64,000 nt of DNA from contig CM075101.1 in NCBI GenBank assembly GCA_037576195.1, forward strand, positions 10,478,001 to 10,542,000, written 5' to 3'. Made by a program: the position numbers and the translations under genes. The DNA is from Phytoseiulus persimilis (taxonomy: Eukaryota > Arthropoda > Arachnida > Mesostigmata > Phytoseiidae). Numbering within the stretch: the stretch's first letter is position 1; the number at the start of each line of letters is the position of its first letter. The notes below the pieces were generated by a model. That model was not told the DNA's origin. It made no database searches and worked only from the letters and a program-made list of their open reading frames with translations. Of the stretch, positions 11,851 to 24,493 are shown piece by piece.

Positions 11851-12742
11851 CAGGAATAGCAGCCGATCGACGCAATGAGATTTTCAGAATTTCAGCAAGA
11901 CTGGCGATAAGGCTCGAACAATCCGCTCCTGTCAGGGCTGAGGATTGAAAAAAGAATCGGTATCACGATCATCCCGAAACCAGAAAGAGAATACGTAGTC
12001 TTTGGATGGACATCGCAGCTTGACTGAGGGTCACGGAAAACACTCGGAGGGCGTTGGAAGGGTCACGGAAACGAAAAAATGCGCTCTCGTGGGTAACATC
12101 TTTTCTGTGATGCCAGCTGCATGATTTCGCCTCTGCCCCATCATGATTCTGATGGGACACGAGACATTGATCTCATCCGTGGCAGCGTATTATAGAAAAA
12201 TACATTCTCCCGGGGACGATGCCAGCTCGTCCAAGTTTTCGAGTGAAGTAGATTCCGTTCGTTTCATTGCAAATTATTGCCCAGCAGTCGATGGACTCAC
12301 ACATACCGAACCCGAGTGTGAGTCCAGAATCTGGACTCGTGGGCTTGGGACGGACGAGCGTAATCTCGGATTCGGGTCCAGATCTGAAAATATTGGATTC
12401 TGAGCAAGCAACGACTGGAATCGTGTTTCACGCATATGATGAGACATGGGTGTGGCTTGTGAGCACATTCATAATTTTGCTTTCTTACAAGATTTCGCGT
12501 CCTCGGACTCATGAGCTCGTGGCTACAGTACACTACAGGGCAGAGCGAAAGCATCAGCCTCACCGATATCAGAGGTCGGCGCTGAACGCAGTGAATGATC
12601 TTAGAAGCGCGTTTCAAGTTATTGTTCCGGAGAACCGATTTTCAAGTAACGTCTACTCCCAGCGGGAGAAGGTACGACTTCCCGCATCGTCGTTCCAATG
12701 GTGGTCAGTCAGAGGTCGTTGGTCAGTAGCTCAGTTATACTT
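11851..12742. other. no feature seen
   Basis: A 164-codon plus frame and shorter minus frames overlap near 12270-12760 but none shows a domain. I read this as the non-coding 3' flank of the neighbouring CBM14 gene. Confidence 0.4.
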
Positions 12743-12748
12743 TTTATT
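12743..12748 (-). other. polyadenylation signal for the CBM14 gene
   Basis: AATAAA on the minus strand lies about 150 bp past the stop codon of the CBM14 gene. Confidence 0.5.
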
Positions 12749-12900
12749 CTGGTTGCACTGAATTTTGATCCATAAAATCTATGACTTCCTTGATCCAGTC
12801 TTGGCGAGAAATCACGGACCATCTCACTGCGGTTTAGTTCAGCTGCCTTCGACCATCCGCGAGAACTAACGTCTTTGAGTCTCCGGAGGGATGTTGGGAA

Positions 12901-13752
12901 TCAAACCCTCACTCTTGTGTCCGAGGAGACACCCATGGAACCGTCATACAGTGGTTTTTGGTTGCGTTTCCCATAAGGTGGTGTCTGCGCTCGCACGTTT
13001 TGCGGTCGGGGAGTTGTCCACGGTGTCGTCGTCACTTCGGTGGATGGTCTGGGAGCTCGGGCTGCGAGGACGGCAGCCTCCTTCTTTTCAATATCCTTCA
13101 TCGTGTGCAGAGGGGCGTCTTCAATCCCCAGGTTGTCGTTGAGGTAATAGAAATCCGCCGAATTGTCGCACGGGATCGCGTCATCGGGAAACGCGCACGT
13201 CATGGAAAGCTGATCGAAAACGGTCTGGTTGCCACAATAGAACGAATACTGTAGAACGCTCTGCCGCCCTTCCTGTTCGACGGGGTTGCATATGTGGAAA
13301 ACCATGCAGTTGTTATCCATATCGGCGTAGTAGCCGTAACGGTTCCCTTCACAATTGAAAGTCGATCGGATGTCACCGACTATGAGTTGAGCGCCATCCG
13401 GGAGCTGGATTGGTTGCTGCTCCGTGCTTTGTCTCCGAAACCGACCTCGAACAGAGGCTGCATCGACACCGAACACGGTAACACCTGAGGAGGGGCAAGG
13501 ATAATTAATCACCAGATCCAGACGAAAAGTATCTCTTGTGAGCCCCATGGGAGGACGAGACACCGCATTGAGAGCTTCCGCTGTCGGCTGTCGATGGAAT
13601 GTACGGTGAAGAGATACTAAACAGATTATTGCCATGCTCCGAGAGAGGAAGGACGCGGGGCGGAGAACGGAAGGAGCGGCATGTCTACTTTCTGCCTCAG
13701 GCAGCAATTCGGCTAGATACGCACAGGCTAAAAGGCACAGTTGGATATGCAT
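12901..13752 (-). CDS. CBM14 (peritrophin-A) secreted cuticle protein, CPAP1-like
   Basis: This is probably a secreted chitin-binding protein of the cuticle or a matrix lining. My two-exon model (13752-13689 and 13484-12901) gives 215 residues. The N-terminus is a hydrophobic signal peptide (MHIQLCLLACAYLAELL). One CBM14 domain follows, with six cysteines at about 66, 81, 87, 105, 118 and 127, the aromatic YGYYADMDNNC and the block CGNQTVFDQLSMTCAFP. After it comes the conserved tail DFYYLNDNLGIEDAP, which I associate with the single-domain CPAP1 class. The C-terminal 50 residues are low complexity and rich in T and P. The intron (donor GTAGAC, acceptor CCCTCCTCAG) is 204 bp, a multiple of three and free of stops, so an unspliced 283-residue reading is also open. 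The spliced form is favoured because it places the signal peptide next to the mature protein and the phases agree. Confidence 0.9.
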   Translation of the reverse strand: MHIQLCLLACAYLAELLPEAESRHAAPSVLRPASFLSRSMAIICLVSLHRTFHRQPTAEALNAVSRPPMGLTRDTFRLDLVINYPCPSSGVTVFGVDAASVRGRFRRQSTEQQPIQLPDGAQLIVGDIRSTFNCEGNRYGYYADMDNNCMVFHICNPVEQEGRQSVLQYSFYCGNQTVFDQLSMTCAFPDDAIPCDNSADFYYLNDNLGIEDAPLHTMKDIEKKEAAVLAARAPRPSTEVTTTPWTTPRPQNVRAQTPPYGKRNQKPLYDGSMGVSSDTRVRV

Positions 13753-16240
13753 CGTGAATGGAGTTTGTTTCCGTGAGACACTGGAAGGAAGACTACGTTC
13801 TGACCGAAACTGAGGCTCGAACTCAGCTTTTAAGCAATCCGAATCCTTGCCTCAAGGAAGAAAACCCTTTCCCGAGTACAAGCACGTCAGTGACCGGTGG
13901 CAAAACTGCACTTTGGTTCAGTTCATCCGATTCCGAGGTTAATTTACATTTCAGAATCTCCGGAATACATCTATCGGCCACACGATGTCGTTCAACTCGT
14001 AGAGTTCTGTGCTGTCATAACAGCTGGATGGCGCAGGAATTCTTGAATCCATAATGAATCTAGCCCGTGACACAGTTTTCAGGCTGGAAATTCTGTCAGC
14101 TACTGGTCTGGGATGATTTCAATGCTAGTTTCGTTTCCCTCTCCTCAAGAATTTCGGCTTGGCTATTCCTATTCTCGAGATAGTTCCATCCAAATTGGAT
14201 GGACGTTGCAGCGGAATCTCAGGATGGATTCTCGGGCACCCGCTTTCGAGATGTGGCTCGCAGCGTGGTTTACGTGCGCTCCACTCGAGGGGACGATCAC
14301 TGGTCTGGGCCGAGAAACGTCCGGGAACGCCTTGTGGAGTTATTCTGAATTATAATTAAGCTTCAATTCAGATTCTAGCTTTCAGACAGTTCGCCAGCCA
14401 AGTGAAGGGTGGGGAGCACTATTGAATTGAATATTTTTTGGAGTTCGATTCGATCTGAATGTGGTCGAGAGAGCAACGTAGTCGTCGGACTGATGGCATG
14501 GCTTGAAGGTCAGTGGAATCGTTGGAGAGGAATCGACCCCATACGGGGGTATCAGATCACAGCTCGAGGTTATCATTCCATTTCGATGATTTTCCGCGTG
14601 GTTTCCATCTTCCGCAGTAGGTTTCTCGGGCCTCGAGTACCAGAAGCCACAACACAGCGCCCACGGCATGGGCTAGAAAAGCCCTCGCGGACGTTCCGAG
14701 ATCGGCAGCGAGGTAAACCTCGGATCATCTGGGGCTTGGAGGGATTTCCTGTCATAAAAAACTCAGCAATCTGTGGTAGTGGGAGGACCCCTCGGCGCGA
14801 GCTTCGTTTGAGGAAGATGGCGAAAGCGCAGAATACCCCTCACGGAACCTGTGCGGGATCGTCGACAGCTCCCGCGACTCTCCTGATCAATCCTTGGTCA
14901 GCTCTGGAGCCTGAGTTCTCTGAAAACCCTTCGCCGACATTCGGGGAGAGCGAGAAATGCAATGGATCCATTTCCAAACTGAATTTATTCAATAATTCTT
15001 AACATCCCTCGTCTCGCTTGAAGAACTCCAGGGTAAGCCGAGTCATGATGATAAGATTTTTGAGGTGCCCGGAGTTCACCAGTGCACTCTTTTCCGATCG
15101 TTCGCGCACGCAGCGCGAAATAAGTAACGCTCACAGGAGAGAACCTTGCGTGTTATGGAGGTTCTACGCAGGAGTGAACATTTGACAAGGTTTCCTAAAC
15201 GGAGTGTTCCCGTCAAGATCTCTTCTGCCTCTCGCGCGTGGAATTCTCTCCGGTGGCTCTCAACGACATCCAACCATAACCATAATAAACATCGACGCTA
15301 TGATGTGGACGATTTTTATCATCGATAAACCTACGACATAAATTGTATCAACAATGTTTGTGCACAATGAAATAATGAAAATTTCTAGTTCAGAAGATAT
15401 GCATCCGTTCGAGTTCTTTCTTTTTGTACAAAAATCAGGAGTTTGGAGGCTGTAGAAGCCTCGCCAGCTCCTCGCTGCATCATGTCGCGTGAGAATCTGT
15501 ATGAACGTTCTGAGTCTTTTCTGCGGTAGTTCCTGCGCGAATATCCAGAAACTCCTCACCTCTCTTCCTATACATAATCTATCTGGAGTTTTGATACTGT
15601 TTATGTGACCACAGCTCAGTCTCAGAGCACAAGGTCTTGACCACGTCAGGAACAACATCGCACTTTAAGATCCTTGACTCTCTCAATTGGTTCTGCATCA
15701 ACGAGGTTACACTCGCTGACAAATACTTCTTCATGAACATGCTTGAGCCGCTGCAAGTCCTGGTTTGGTTTGAGAACTGATTGCTACGACAGCCTCAAAT
15801 AACAACAACATCGTCGCAAATTTGGGAATCCGAGTTAAGAGGCTGTCGCTCACTTCGAGTCATGGTGTAATCTTCGATCAACGTCCTTTTATCACTGTCA
15901 GAAGTTGCGTGACGGTTCACAGCAGAGCCGTCCACGTATCACCCGAACGGCGAGCAGGATGAGAGCATTCTCGACTGCCGGGAATCCGATCTCGCTAGCA
16001 GCCCTCAGTGCCAGTCATCTGTCTCCGTGTTGTCGCGTACAAAACCCTGAAATATCGCGTCGCTCCTAACAGTGTCCGACACCTTCGACACTTCCAACTC
16101 AAGCGATTATATCACAAAACTTGGCCGCATAGGAGCACATCTGGTTGAATGTTTTCTCGCGAGGTTCGCAACAAATTCCCTGGGTCGTGGAGTCTCTCAC
16201 AAAACGACAGTTGACATTGCTCTGTAAGGGTGCCTACGAG
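13753..16240. other. no secure gene
   Basis: A 197-codon plus frame (14409-15002) is the longest here but has no recognised domain and is opposed by open minus frames. The peptide around 15200-15245 faintly resembles a LINE C-terminus, too weakly to call. Confidence 0.35.
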
Positions 16241-19200
16241 TTAGAAAAACAGGCGAAATCCCGCACTGCTCTCAATCTGTTTGTCCATATTCTGAGAGAT
16301 CGTAAGGAGATGGGCTACTTTTCTTAGACGCTCATTTAGGAACTTACGTGAAAATGCTTCAGATGGGCGAAGAACACGTGCGCTTCCGCCTCGCCATAAA
16401 AGCTGATCAGCCAAGTGAAAAACGATTTGGGATCTTTTTTGCTTCGGGTAAGATCTTTCAACTGCACGCATTCAACCAGAAACGAATTATGATGTGTAGC
16501 TATCGAGCATATTTGTTGGAACCTCATCGATTCGCGTACTTCGGCTCCCTGACAAATGAGCAATCTGTCCGTTTCGAGCACAACACTGCATAGACTGGCG
16601 CCCATAGTTCCCTGTGGATGCATACCGATGAGAGAATCCGAATCGAGCTTTTCTAATGGACTGCAAGCTCACGTCGACGGAAATCTATGACTGATCCCCA
16701 TGATCGTTTCAACGAGTATTGATTCCATGGATGCGAAAATCAACTCACCTGTGACCCGTTGTTCTTCCCGGAACCACCGGGCTTCCCGTTGGTCCTGTGT
16801 TTCTGATAACTTCTGAGTAACGAGTGCAACCACTCTGAGAATTCGAACTCGCTCTCAGCGGCCAGTTCCAAGTTGGGTTCATTGCTCCAAAGAACTCGGA
16901 AAGAAAATGGTTTCGGGTTTTCCATGCATAGTTGAACACCGCCGCAGGCGGGGTCTCTGTAATGCAGAGCAGGCGCTGAATCACTCCGCCGCCAACGAAC
17001 CCAGCCGCCTTTCTGGCGATGAATGATCCGTTCTTCATTCTCTGTCAAGCCGCCGGGTGACTTACGCTAGACTGTACACAGCCGTCGGAGTGACGTCACT
17101 TTCGAGATCGTACTGTTCTAGTGTGGTGCCCTTGAGCTCGAACCGAGCGCTGCGCCACAGTATTGTAGTCTCCATTCCTCGTTGGAGTCTTTTCGGGACG
17201 TTCCGGTAGTATAACCGAGATACGATCATCCTCGAGAGACTAGCGTTCCTCTCGTAAACTTCTCTTGAGGAGAACCTTTCGCAGGAGCCCCACAGGACGT
17301 GTCGAACAGAACTCCAGTCCTGCGTTGGAGAAAGCGAAAGATAGACATATTGTAATTTCAGCAGTCGCCGATCCGCCGCCTGTTCGCTCATTCATGGAAT
17401 TCATGGAAAATGCAGACAAGCTTGAGGAGTGGACTCGTTCTTCATATAGAGAGTTCAATCACAAATATCCCTTCATCACGTAGATGACCAGTGAAGAAGA
17501 TGTCCCACCTTGAGTAAAACGGTCACAGGACGACAATTGTGTTTTATGATGGGCAAAGCTTGATCTTTCACGCCCAGGCGTCTCATCGCTACCTCCAGGT
17601 GACTCACAACCCACGTGCACTGCTCTGCACAAAGCATCACGAGCTGGAGATTGGCTCCCGTTGCATTCGCAGGCACGTACGCAGGACTCCGGAAAACCTA
17701 AAACGTCATTTCTCTTCAAACTGCGTCTTGACCCAAGAACCTAGTCCCGCAGGCTTAGACACCCGAAACATCCCCAAAGGGAGAAATCAAGGCGGAGATG
17801 TAGCCTGCCTCCTGGAATCATGAGATTCGCTCACCTCTCGAGGAGATGTCCAGACGACCTCGATGGCCTGGTAGTCTAAAGCTAACCATAGTTGTCGGAT
17901 GTGCAGCAGTGGCAGGGAGGCCACTAGAGTCAGTGAATAACCGTCGGTCGTTTTCAATAATATCAATCTTTGGTTCGTTAATACCAGAAATATCAGAGAG
18001 AGATGCTGCTGCTCCACTCGATAGTAATAACTCAGAAAGACCTGGGAAGGCTAAGAGGTCAGCTCCTGGTTCATTGTTGCATAGGATGTTCCAATCAGCG
18101 TCGTTTGCATTTGAACACGATGTCGTCGGTGCTATCGGAGACGAGTACAAACCTTGTAAAATGACTCGTTGACTTCTTCAAATAACTCTTCGACGTACTT
18201 CAGGAGCGACTCTTTGGCCAAAAGCTGAGCTATGTCGAAACGCTCAGCCCCCGAAATTTCAATCTCGTCAACAGGAACGCCTTCCTCTAACTTGAGAACG
18301 AGAACGAACTTTTAGTACACAACAATGAGGGACGATGTAATCGGAAACTCAGGAACCGGCTCGGGGCTACGACGGGACACAACAGATGTTTCGAGCAATG
18401 GGAAGCTGGGCATTCTCTAAAAAAGAACGGAAACCCCGATCTCGAACCGCCCGCGGGAAGCAATATGCCAACTTTACCTCGATAGCTTGCTCTAAGCTGT
18501 CTAGTCCGAGGCTATCGAATTGTCCAGAAACATAATCCTGAACAAAAGGCGTTGGAGAGAAACCGTGGACGTCGGCTTGAACTGTCAAACAATTAGCTGG
18601 AAAGGAAGCTCCAATTCAGAATGACTTGCTGCGGCCTCCTCTAAGGATCCTTTTTCTTCGCCACGATATCTTTGAATCATTACCATCGATTTAATAGTCA
18701 GTTGAGATGTTGGCAGAGTTCACTGACCTGAGGTTCTTGTCTCGTCTTCCTCGTCCGAAGATGACAACGAGCAGTCGTTTCGAGGTTTCGGATTCTTCAG
18801 AGAGTGATTGTTGTTTTCGTGGAAACCGTTTTGTATCTCTTTCTTGGTCGAGAAAAATGTCGGCTGATCGAGTGATGAGTCATTCTGCGGGCGGTCGTCA
18901 AAATCATCAAGAGGGCTAGCCACGGCAAATATTTATCTGAAGCAGGGGATTCTCCGACGAGACCTCCACTTTTTGGGCAACGAACGAATCACGGAGGGCC
19001 TCGATCAGCTGTCAGGCCCATCGCTATCTTCCGATTCTCAAGCTCAAGATGGAAAGATGGAGGACTCAACGAACCGTCACGAAGGCGAAGCGGAGATTGC
19101 TGAGTCTGGCCAGATAATGTATCGTCACTTTAAGTCTCTGCAACAATATGAGACTTTAGGTGATTAGATCCCCAAGAAGTTCCTAGGGTGACTCATAACC

Positions 19201-20154
19201 CCTCGATTGAGATTTAATGTAGAACACAAGCTCTCACCAGCGTATCACGAAGGAGTGCGTTGTCGAGATAATACTTCGTAACTAATTTACGGTTGTAGAC
19301 AAACGATTGGAAATAACAGACCACAAGGCCGCTCTGCAAAGCTCCGAGCAACCAGGCTCTTCCATAGCCAAGATTTGAATTGACTCTGGGTAAAGATATG
19401 ATTTCTCGCGTCGTTTCTTCATGGCTGAATTCTTTCACGAATGGCCAATAACCGTACAACGGCGTTCTCAGGCTGGAAGGAAGTGGGAAGCGTCATCCCC
19501 ATTCTCGATATCCCTCGGAGTCGATAAACCGGCATTGATAGATGATCGTCGAAAGAGTCAGCGATCCCGTCCCCAAGTTGATCTCGGAAAGCCAGCATCA
19601 TTGGCGAGCCAATAACATCTCCTTCGAGATATTTCAGATTACTAACCCATATAGAAGGATTCGATCCAACTGTTCGCTCAAGTAGCGGACTTGCCAAACC
19701 TTCGTCGTCAATTCCTCCCCGCAGAATATTCTTTCAAGCTGCAAAAAACAACGAACCCTCTGTGAACTGATTCATCCAACTGCGGAGTATCGGTGCAGTG
19801 TCTCCATGTATCTTTGATGAATAACTTCAAAGAGCTGAGCAGTCATGTATCACGATCCCATAAAATGCCCGAGATCACTCAGTTCCATCCATCGACTTGT
19901 GGGATATTTTCGGAATGAATTCACGATTTTCCATCGAGTTACGCTGAAGCGAGTGCAGGAAACTCATAAATAAAATAAGTTGTCGGCGCTCGTCGCGCGG
20001 CTTCTGGCAGCATTGAGAACGCACAAAAATGAATGTTGGTACTTGGGACCCCGGAGTTGGAACGATGACGACGACCCCGCTCAAACACCGATTTGAAAGC
20101 AATGACGATTTGCCGCAAGCGGCTCCGAATGGCATTCAGGTGTCCACGAGTCAT
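16241..20154 (-). CDS. PLEKHM2/SKIP-like RUN and PH domain lysosomal adaptor
   Basis: PLEKHM2 links the small GTPase ARL8 on lysosomes to kinesin-1 and drives outward lysosome transport. Exons I can support, 5' to 3': 19738-19647, 19472-19238, one starting 19137, 18915-18728, 18581-18478, 18308-18153, 18041-17835, 17697-17509, 17379-17066, 16956-16749, 16647-16348 and 16291-16241. The first two encode a RUN domain (YLSEQLDRILLYG, GYWPFVKEF, NLGYGRAWLLGALQSG, KYYLDNALL). An acidic, disordered linker follows (PLDDFDDRP, SLSSSDEEDE). Then come the family's conserved middle region (LSLIFLVLTNQRLILLK), a PH domain (FELKGTTLEQY, CGGVQLC, ELAAESEFEFSEWLHSLL) and a C-terminal block (CSVVLETDRLLICQGAE). 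Most phases agree. Two links are unresolved: the first coding exon (a weak candidate starts at 20154) and the end of the exon at 19137. The predicted C-terminus is shorter than in human PLEKHM2. Confidence 0.85.
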
Positions 20155-22815
20155 CCGTTTGCCTTCAATTAGGGAGTTTCGTAGTTCAAATTCCTTGCTC
20201 GGCGGGGCTGATCCCGGAGCCCGTTAGGTGCATGCCTTGTTTCCAACACAAAGCATCCCTCGTGATTCTTGTCAGCCACAACTGAAGTTCCGATGAGCTC
20301 CGAAGCTCTCCGCTGTACCTTGACCAGATTGCCCGATCCGAATGTCATTGAAATCAGTGGCTTCCCCCGCCTAATAAAAAAAAACCGAACGTCCCGAACC
20401 AGCTTCTTCCCCATGTGAGTTTGTGAATAAGCTTGTTCGCTTTCGTTAGCAGAGCCGGGGTTTCTGATCAACTTCAGGGACGGAAGCCCGCAAGGATGTC
20501 GGAAAAGTTCGATGAATTCCCAGATGCCACCGGCGCAGGGAGCTGAGAAGCCCTCCGCGAACAGCGCGAGAGCACCGCATTCGACGAAACGTTAAATCTA
20601 AATACTTCTCCACGGACCTATCGCGTAGATCTCCCCGGAGCCAAAAGGGAGAAGAGAAAAGCGCAACGACATCAAGTCATGAGTCATCCGACGGAACCGC
20701 TCCTTCAATATGACCCAGCGTGTTACAGAACAACACTGCAGATTGAATTCCGTCCGACATAGAGCAAGTAGAAAGGAGTACAATTTCAGAGGCCGAGCGC
20801 TTGAGCTGGCAAGAATCTGCTGTTTCGGAGCAGCACACTAGCGGGTGGTGAGAAGACGGAGATTGTGGAGGGCTGCGCCAAGTGGTCGCCAGGAGTGGAA
20901 GTTTCTCCAGAACTACTGAAGTGTCCGACGAACGAATCTGCCTCCGCAGTAGGAATAATGAATCTGTTCTGGGAACACAGAAGAATCGGTTTTACCTCTT
21001 TCACGGAGATTTCCACAGCCTGCAGCAGAGAAGCTCTGGTTTCTTCAGACTCCATCAGAGTTTGGGGAAGACGATCAACACTCTACGCCTTCCCAGATTT
21101 TTGTGACAAAACCACCTCTTGGGCGATTGTTGACACTGCTGGTCAGGCGAAACGATTTCACTGTTCAGCACGCTCTCATGCTGTCAATGGAACGACGAAC
21201 AGACAAGTCGCCGTCCGAAGTTGCTCGAATCAATCGCCACTGACAGATATGAAAACTGTGAGCTACGGAGGTACACTTGCGATTGTATGGAACGGAGGAA
21301 CGGCCTTCTTTGGAACGGGGGGAACGGTATCTCAACCTTACGTTCCAAAGAAACGGAAGGCACGGTATCTCATCTGTGCGCTCCAGGAGAACGGGAGGAA
21401 CGTAACGCGGAAAATGTATTAAAGCTGGTCTAACTGCAAGGCTGGTCGATGTTTCATTGCAGACGAGGCGGTATTCGTCGTTGATGGCGATGATCTCTGC
21501 TGGAAATCAGTAAAACGTGAAAAATCGAGAGGCTCTTCCCTTCTTTCCGATGGAAAGCTGCGGAATGAAACGGGAAAACCATGAGTGGTTTGGGGAGCTC
21601 GGTGTTCGACACAATATCGACCTCAAGACTGTCCTGTGTTTCGCAGACGGCATTCGAAAAAAAACCGAAACGCTGATGGTGGAGTGTGTATTCGGCTAGC
21701 AATGGTGACCTCGAGTTGAAACTTAGTGACACCTCGGTTGACTGTTGCATCACCTGGTTGCTTTCCACGATGAATGATGAGCTCACCGATTATGGGATTC
21801 AAATGGAAGCGTCGCAAAGAGGGGCGACAGCAGAGAACGCAGCATCCGCCGCATCCTACAGCGCTCTCTATGCCGAAGAGAGTCGAGCCAAGTTCCGAGT
21901 TCGCAATTTTTCATCGGAACGACGGACGCTTGGGTCAACAGCATTATCGCCACCTGCGCCGTGCTCTATAATGCGTTGCAGTACTTCGTTCGACGACCGA
22001 TCTATCGACGGAACTCCAGGACCTGTAATGCCGAATTTTCGACTCCATGACAGAGCGGAGACGCTTTGTATACTGTACGCACGAAATTCGACAGAGTAAG
22101 AAAACCCTGCACTGTAGCATCGGACTGCAACGTAACGGGATCGATTTGAGGATTACATTCAGGGTGCTTGGAACTCTCTCTGAACGTGTTACCACCGAGA
22201 GTTTTCCGCTCGAGTTCCTAAATGGGATAGCACCAACTCGAGTGCCCAGGGAGGAAGTCAAGGGGAGTGGGCTGCGGCCAGTCGAACGCGTGCATGAGCG
22301 AGTCCGATTGGCAGGGATTGTTGGGAGGATCTACGAGCTCTAGCACCCCTTTTCTTATCGCCGGGAAGCACTGCAGACAGGAGACTTGAGGTTTTCAAAC
22401 GGGAAAAATTCCCTCAAGGAGTATGATTAAAACGGCGCTCCATCTCAGTAGGACGAGGATTCTGTCCGACGGCGGCTTCGCTGGCCATGGTAGAATCCAG
22501 ATGGAGTTTCTGACAGTTGATGTGCAGCTTAACATATGAAGTCCAAAAGAATGGAGGCTTTCTCCTACCCTGTGATTCTGGAAAGGAAGATTCGGGCCAA
22601 GCACTGCGAGGAGCGGAGTCCCGAAGCTGTTGGGGCTCCCCCAGAGGATCCACCGAAATTAGAGAAATGCTCACTGACCCCCTCGGTTTTTTTCCCTACG
22701 TTGCCTCCTAAGGATGCCCCTCTCAGATGCACAAACTAGATCGCAATACATACGAATCATGAGGCCGGGTGAGATACTTAACTGGATGGCGAAACTTTCA
22801 AACCTAAACTATTTT
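20155..22815. other. intergenic, no secure gene
   Basis: A 185-codon plus frame (20865-21422) has no domain. Its end (21265-21410) is enriched in short GGAACG-type repeats. No other feature is supported. Confidence 0.4.
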
Positions 22816-22821
22816 TTTATT
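22816..22821 (-). other. polyadenylation signal for NUBP2
   Basis: AATAAA on the minus strand lies 5 bp past the NUBP2 stop codon, implying a very short 3' UTR. Confidence 0.6.
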
Positions 22822-22826
22822 CTGAC

Positions 22827-24114
22827 TCAAGACGGTATGAGGCTCGTTACAATTCGTTGCACGATCTTTTGGAACGTCTGCATCGTTTCGTCTTGTTCCA
22901 CCGTTTCGTATTTTTTCCCGTTGTCGCAGGCATCCGCGAGCTTCATGTTGATGGGTAGTGAACCTGGAACAAGAAGTCAGGAACAAACCTCAGAGAGAAT
23001 GGGATCTTATCAAGAGGACGGCGAGTGAGACAAACTCAGCAACGAGAGAAGGAAACCACCCTGAAGACCCAATCGGAAGAGGGACTTCCACAGAGGTATA
23101 GAAAATTGCTTAGCATGCTGAAAGGTTCCATGATTTGCTTCGAAACATTACCGAGGAGCGGAATGCTGCAATGTTTAGCTAACTGTTCTCCTCCGCCTCC
23201 ACAAAATGGATAGCTTTCTACATTGCAGCAAGGACATCGGAATGCCGACATATTTTCGACGAGTCCCAATACTTCTACGCCAGCAAGTTTACAGAAAGCC
23301 ACCTGACGCTGGACGTCCATCAATGATACGTTCTGTGGAGTCGAAACCAGCACGGTCCTGAAAGACGCTCCCATTGTTAAGCTACCTGGAAGACGGACTA
23401 GTATTGCAGTTTTTCATGATATTTCCTCGGACCGTTCAACCATCAGAGCGGAGACTCGTGTCACTCGACCTGATAGTCAACGGAGCGCATTTAGTCGGCA
23501 AACCTACGCCGTGTTGCAAGCGTTCTTCTTCAAACATTCGACGATCGCCATGTGCTCATCTGAAGTTCCTGGTGGGGTGTCAACAACCAAGCAATCGATT
23601 CGGCCCCAATCAACGTTGTTGACGAATTGTGAGATCATAGCTGGAATCGGGGAAACAGGGAACTTTATGATCTTCTCAAGGGCAGGAGATGCCTGGAAGC
23701 TAGGGTTTGCTGCGATGTTCACTTTTCCTTTCGCCCGAACGGAAAACTGAGTGGACACACACCTGTCTTTTTCGGTCCTCGCCAAACCACCGCGTTGTCT
23801 TCACTCTTCAGCAAAAATGCGATGGACATCACTTTAAATCCGTCAACTTCACATGGCAACCAATCATCGCACCCTTCGGCTTGATGTACTTTCATGTTGT
23901 CGATACCGAGAATTTTCGGGATGCTCGGGCCGCAAAGATCTATGTCGAGCAATCCAATCCGATGACCAGCAGAAGCCAGCCCCCTGGCGAGCTGAACGCT
24001 CACAGTGCTCTTCCCGACCCCTCCTTTGCCAGACATGACGAGGAGCACAGACTTCACAGCTGGTGCAGCTTCTCCCTGTACTGTGAACGATTTTTTACGG
24101 TCAAGTTTAATCAT
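22827..24114 (-). CDS. NUBP2: cytosolic Fe-S cluster assembly factor NUBP2
   Basis: This is a Mrp/NBP35-type P-loop ATPase that, with NUBP1, forms the scaffold for cytosolic and nuclear iron-sulfur clusters. Exons 24114-23763, 23640-23508, 23381-23152 and 22963-22827 sum to 852 nt and encode 283 residues, close to the usual length (human about 271). The deviant Walker [11 protein letters not shown] is at residues 28-37, [10 protein letters not shown] at about 57-66, VVWRGPKK at 109-116 and [10 protein letters not shown] at 138-147. The CPxC cluster-binding motif is intact (CPCC, 211-214), followed by GGGGEQLA. It lacks the N-terminal four-cysteine ferredoxin-like motif of NUBP1, which settles the paralogue. 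All introns are GT-AG and short (123-188 bp). The start is the first ATG of the open frame. It lies head to tail behind UBXN6, with 379 bp between them. Confidence 0.95.
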
Positions 24115-24493
24115 GATGCTAAGTCTCCGAGAACTGTCTCGATGGAGGAACCGAACGAAACCTTTGAAACAGCTCGCTGGGAACTAATGCCTATTCTGAC
24201 ACCATAACCTGATCTAGGTGGCGCTGAGGAAATAAGTCGACCCCAAAAGCTCGATACCCTGTTGATCAACAAGAAACTCGATTCCCTGCACACAAGCGCG
24301 GGAGTTCCTCGGTCACATGAGGAAAACTCCCTCTTCGAAATTTATGTTGAATTATAGAGTCTCACATTCACATTCCATTTGCAAGCTAGAATAAATAACG
24401 AACAGTAGAAAAATCAATTTGGCGCAATGCTTGACATCCGTGCGCTTGGATCACAGTTCATCAGCATCAGGTTATCGCTAGCAGAACTGTTGG
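24115..24493. other. intergenic spacer between UBXN6 and NUBP2
   Basis: About 380 bp separate the UBXN6 stop codon from the NUBP2 start on the same strand. It presumably holds the UBXN6 3' end and the NUBP2 promoter; I see no specific element. Confidence 0.5.

Noticed and set aside
14409-15002. 197-codon plus-strand frame
   Set aside because: No domain, no splice context, and the opposing strand is also open; within chance expectation for 64 kb.
15146-15328. Possible LINE C-terminus resembling an AWNSL ending
   Set aside because: Only a few residues fit and there is no reverse transcriptase sequence or polyadenylation signal in place.
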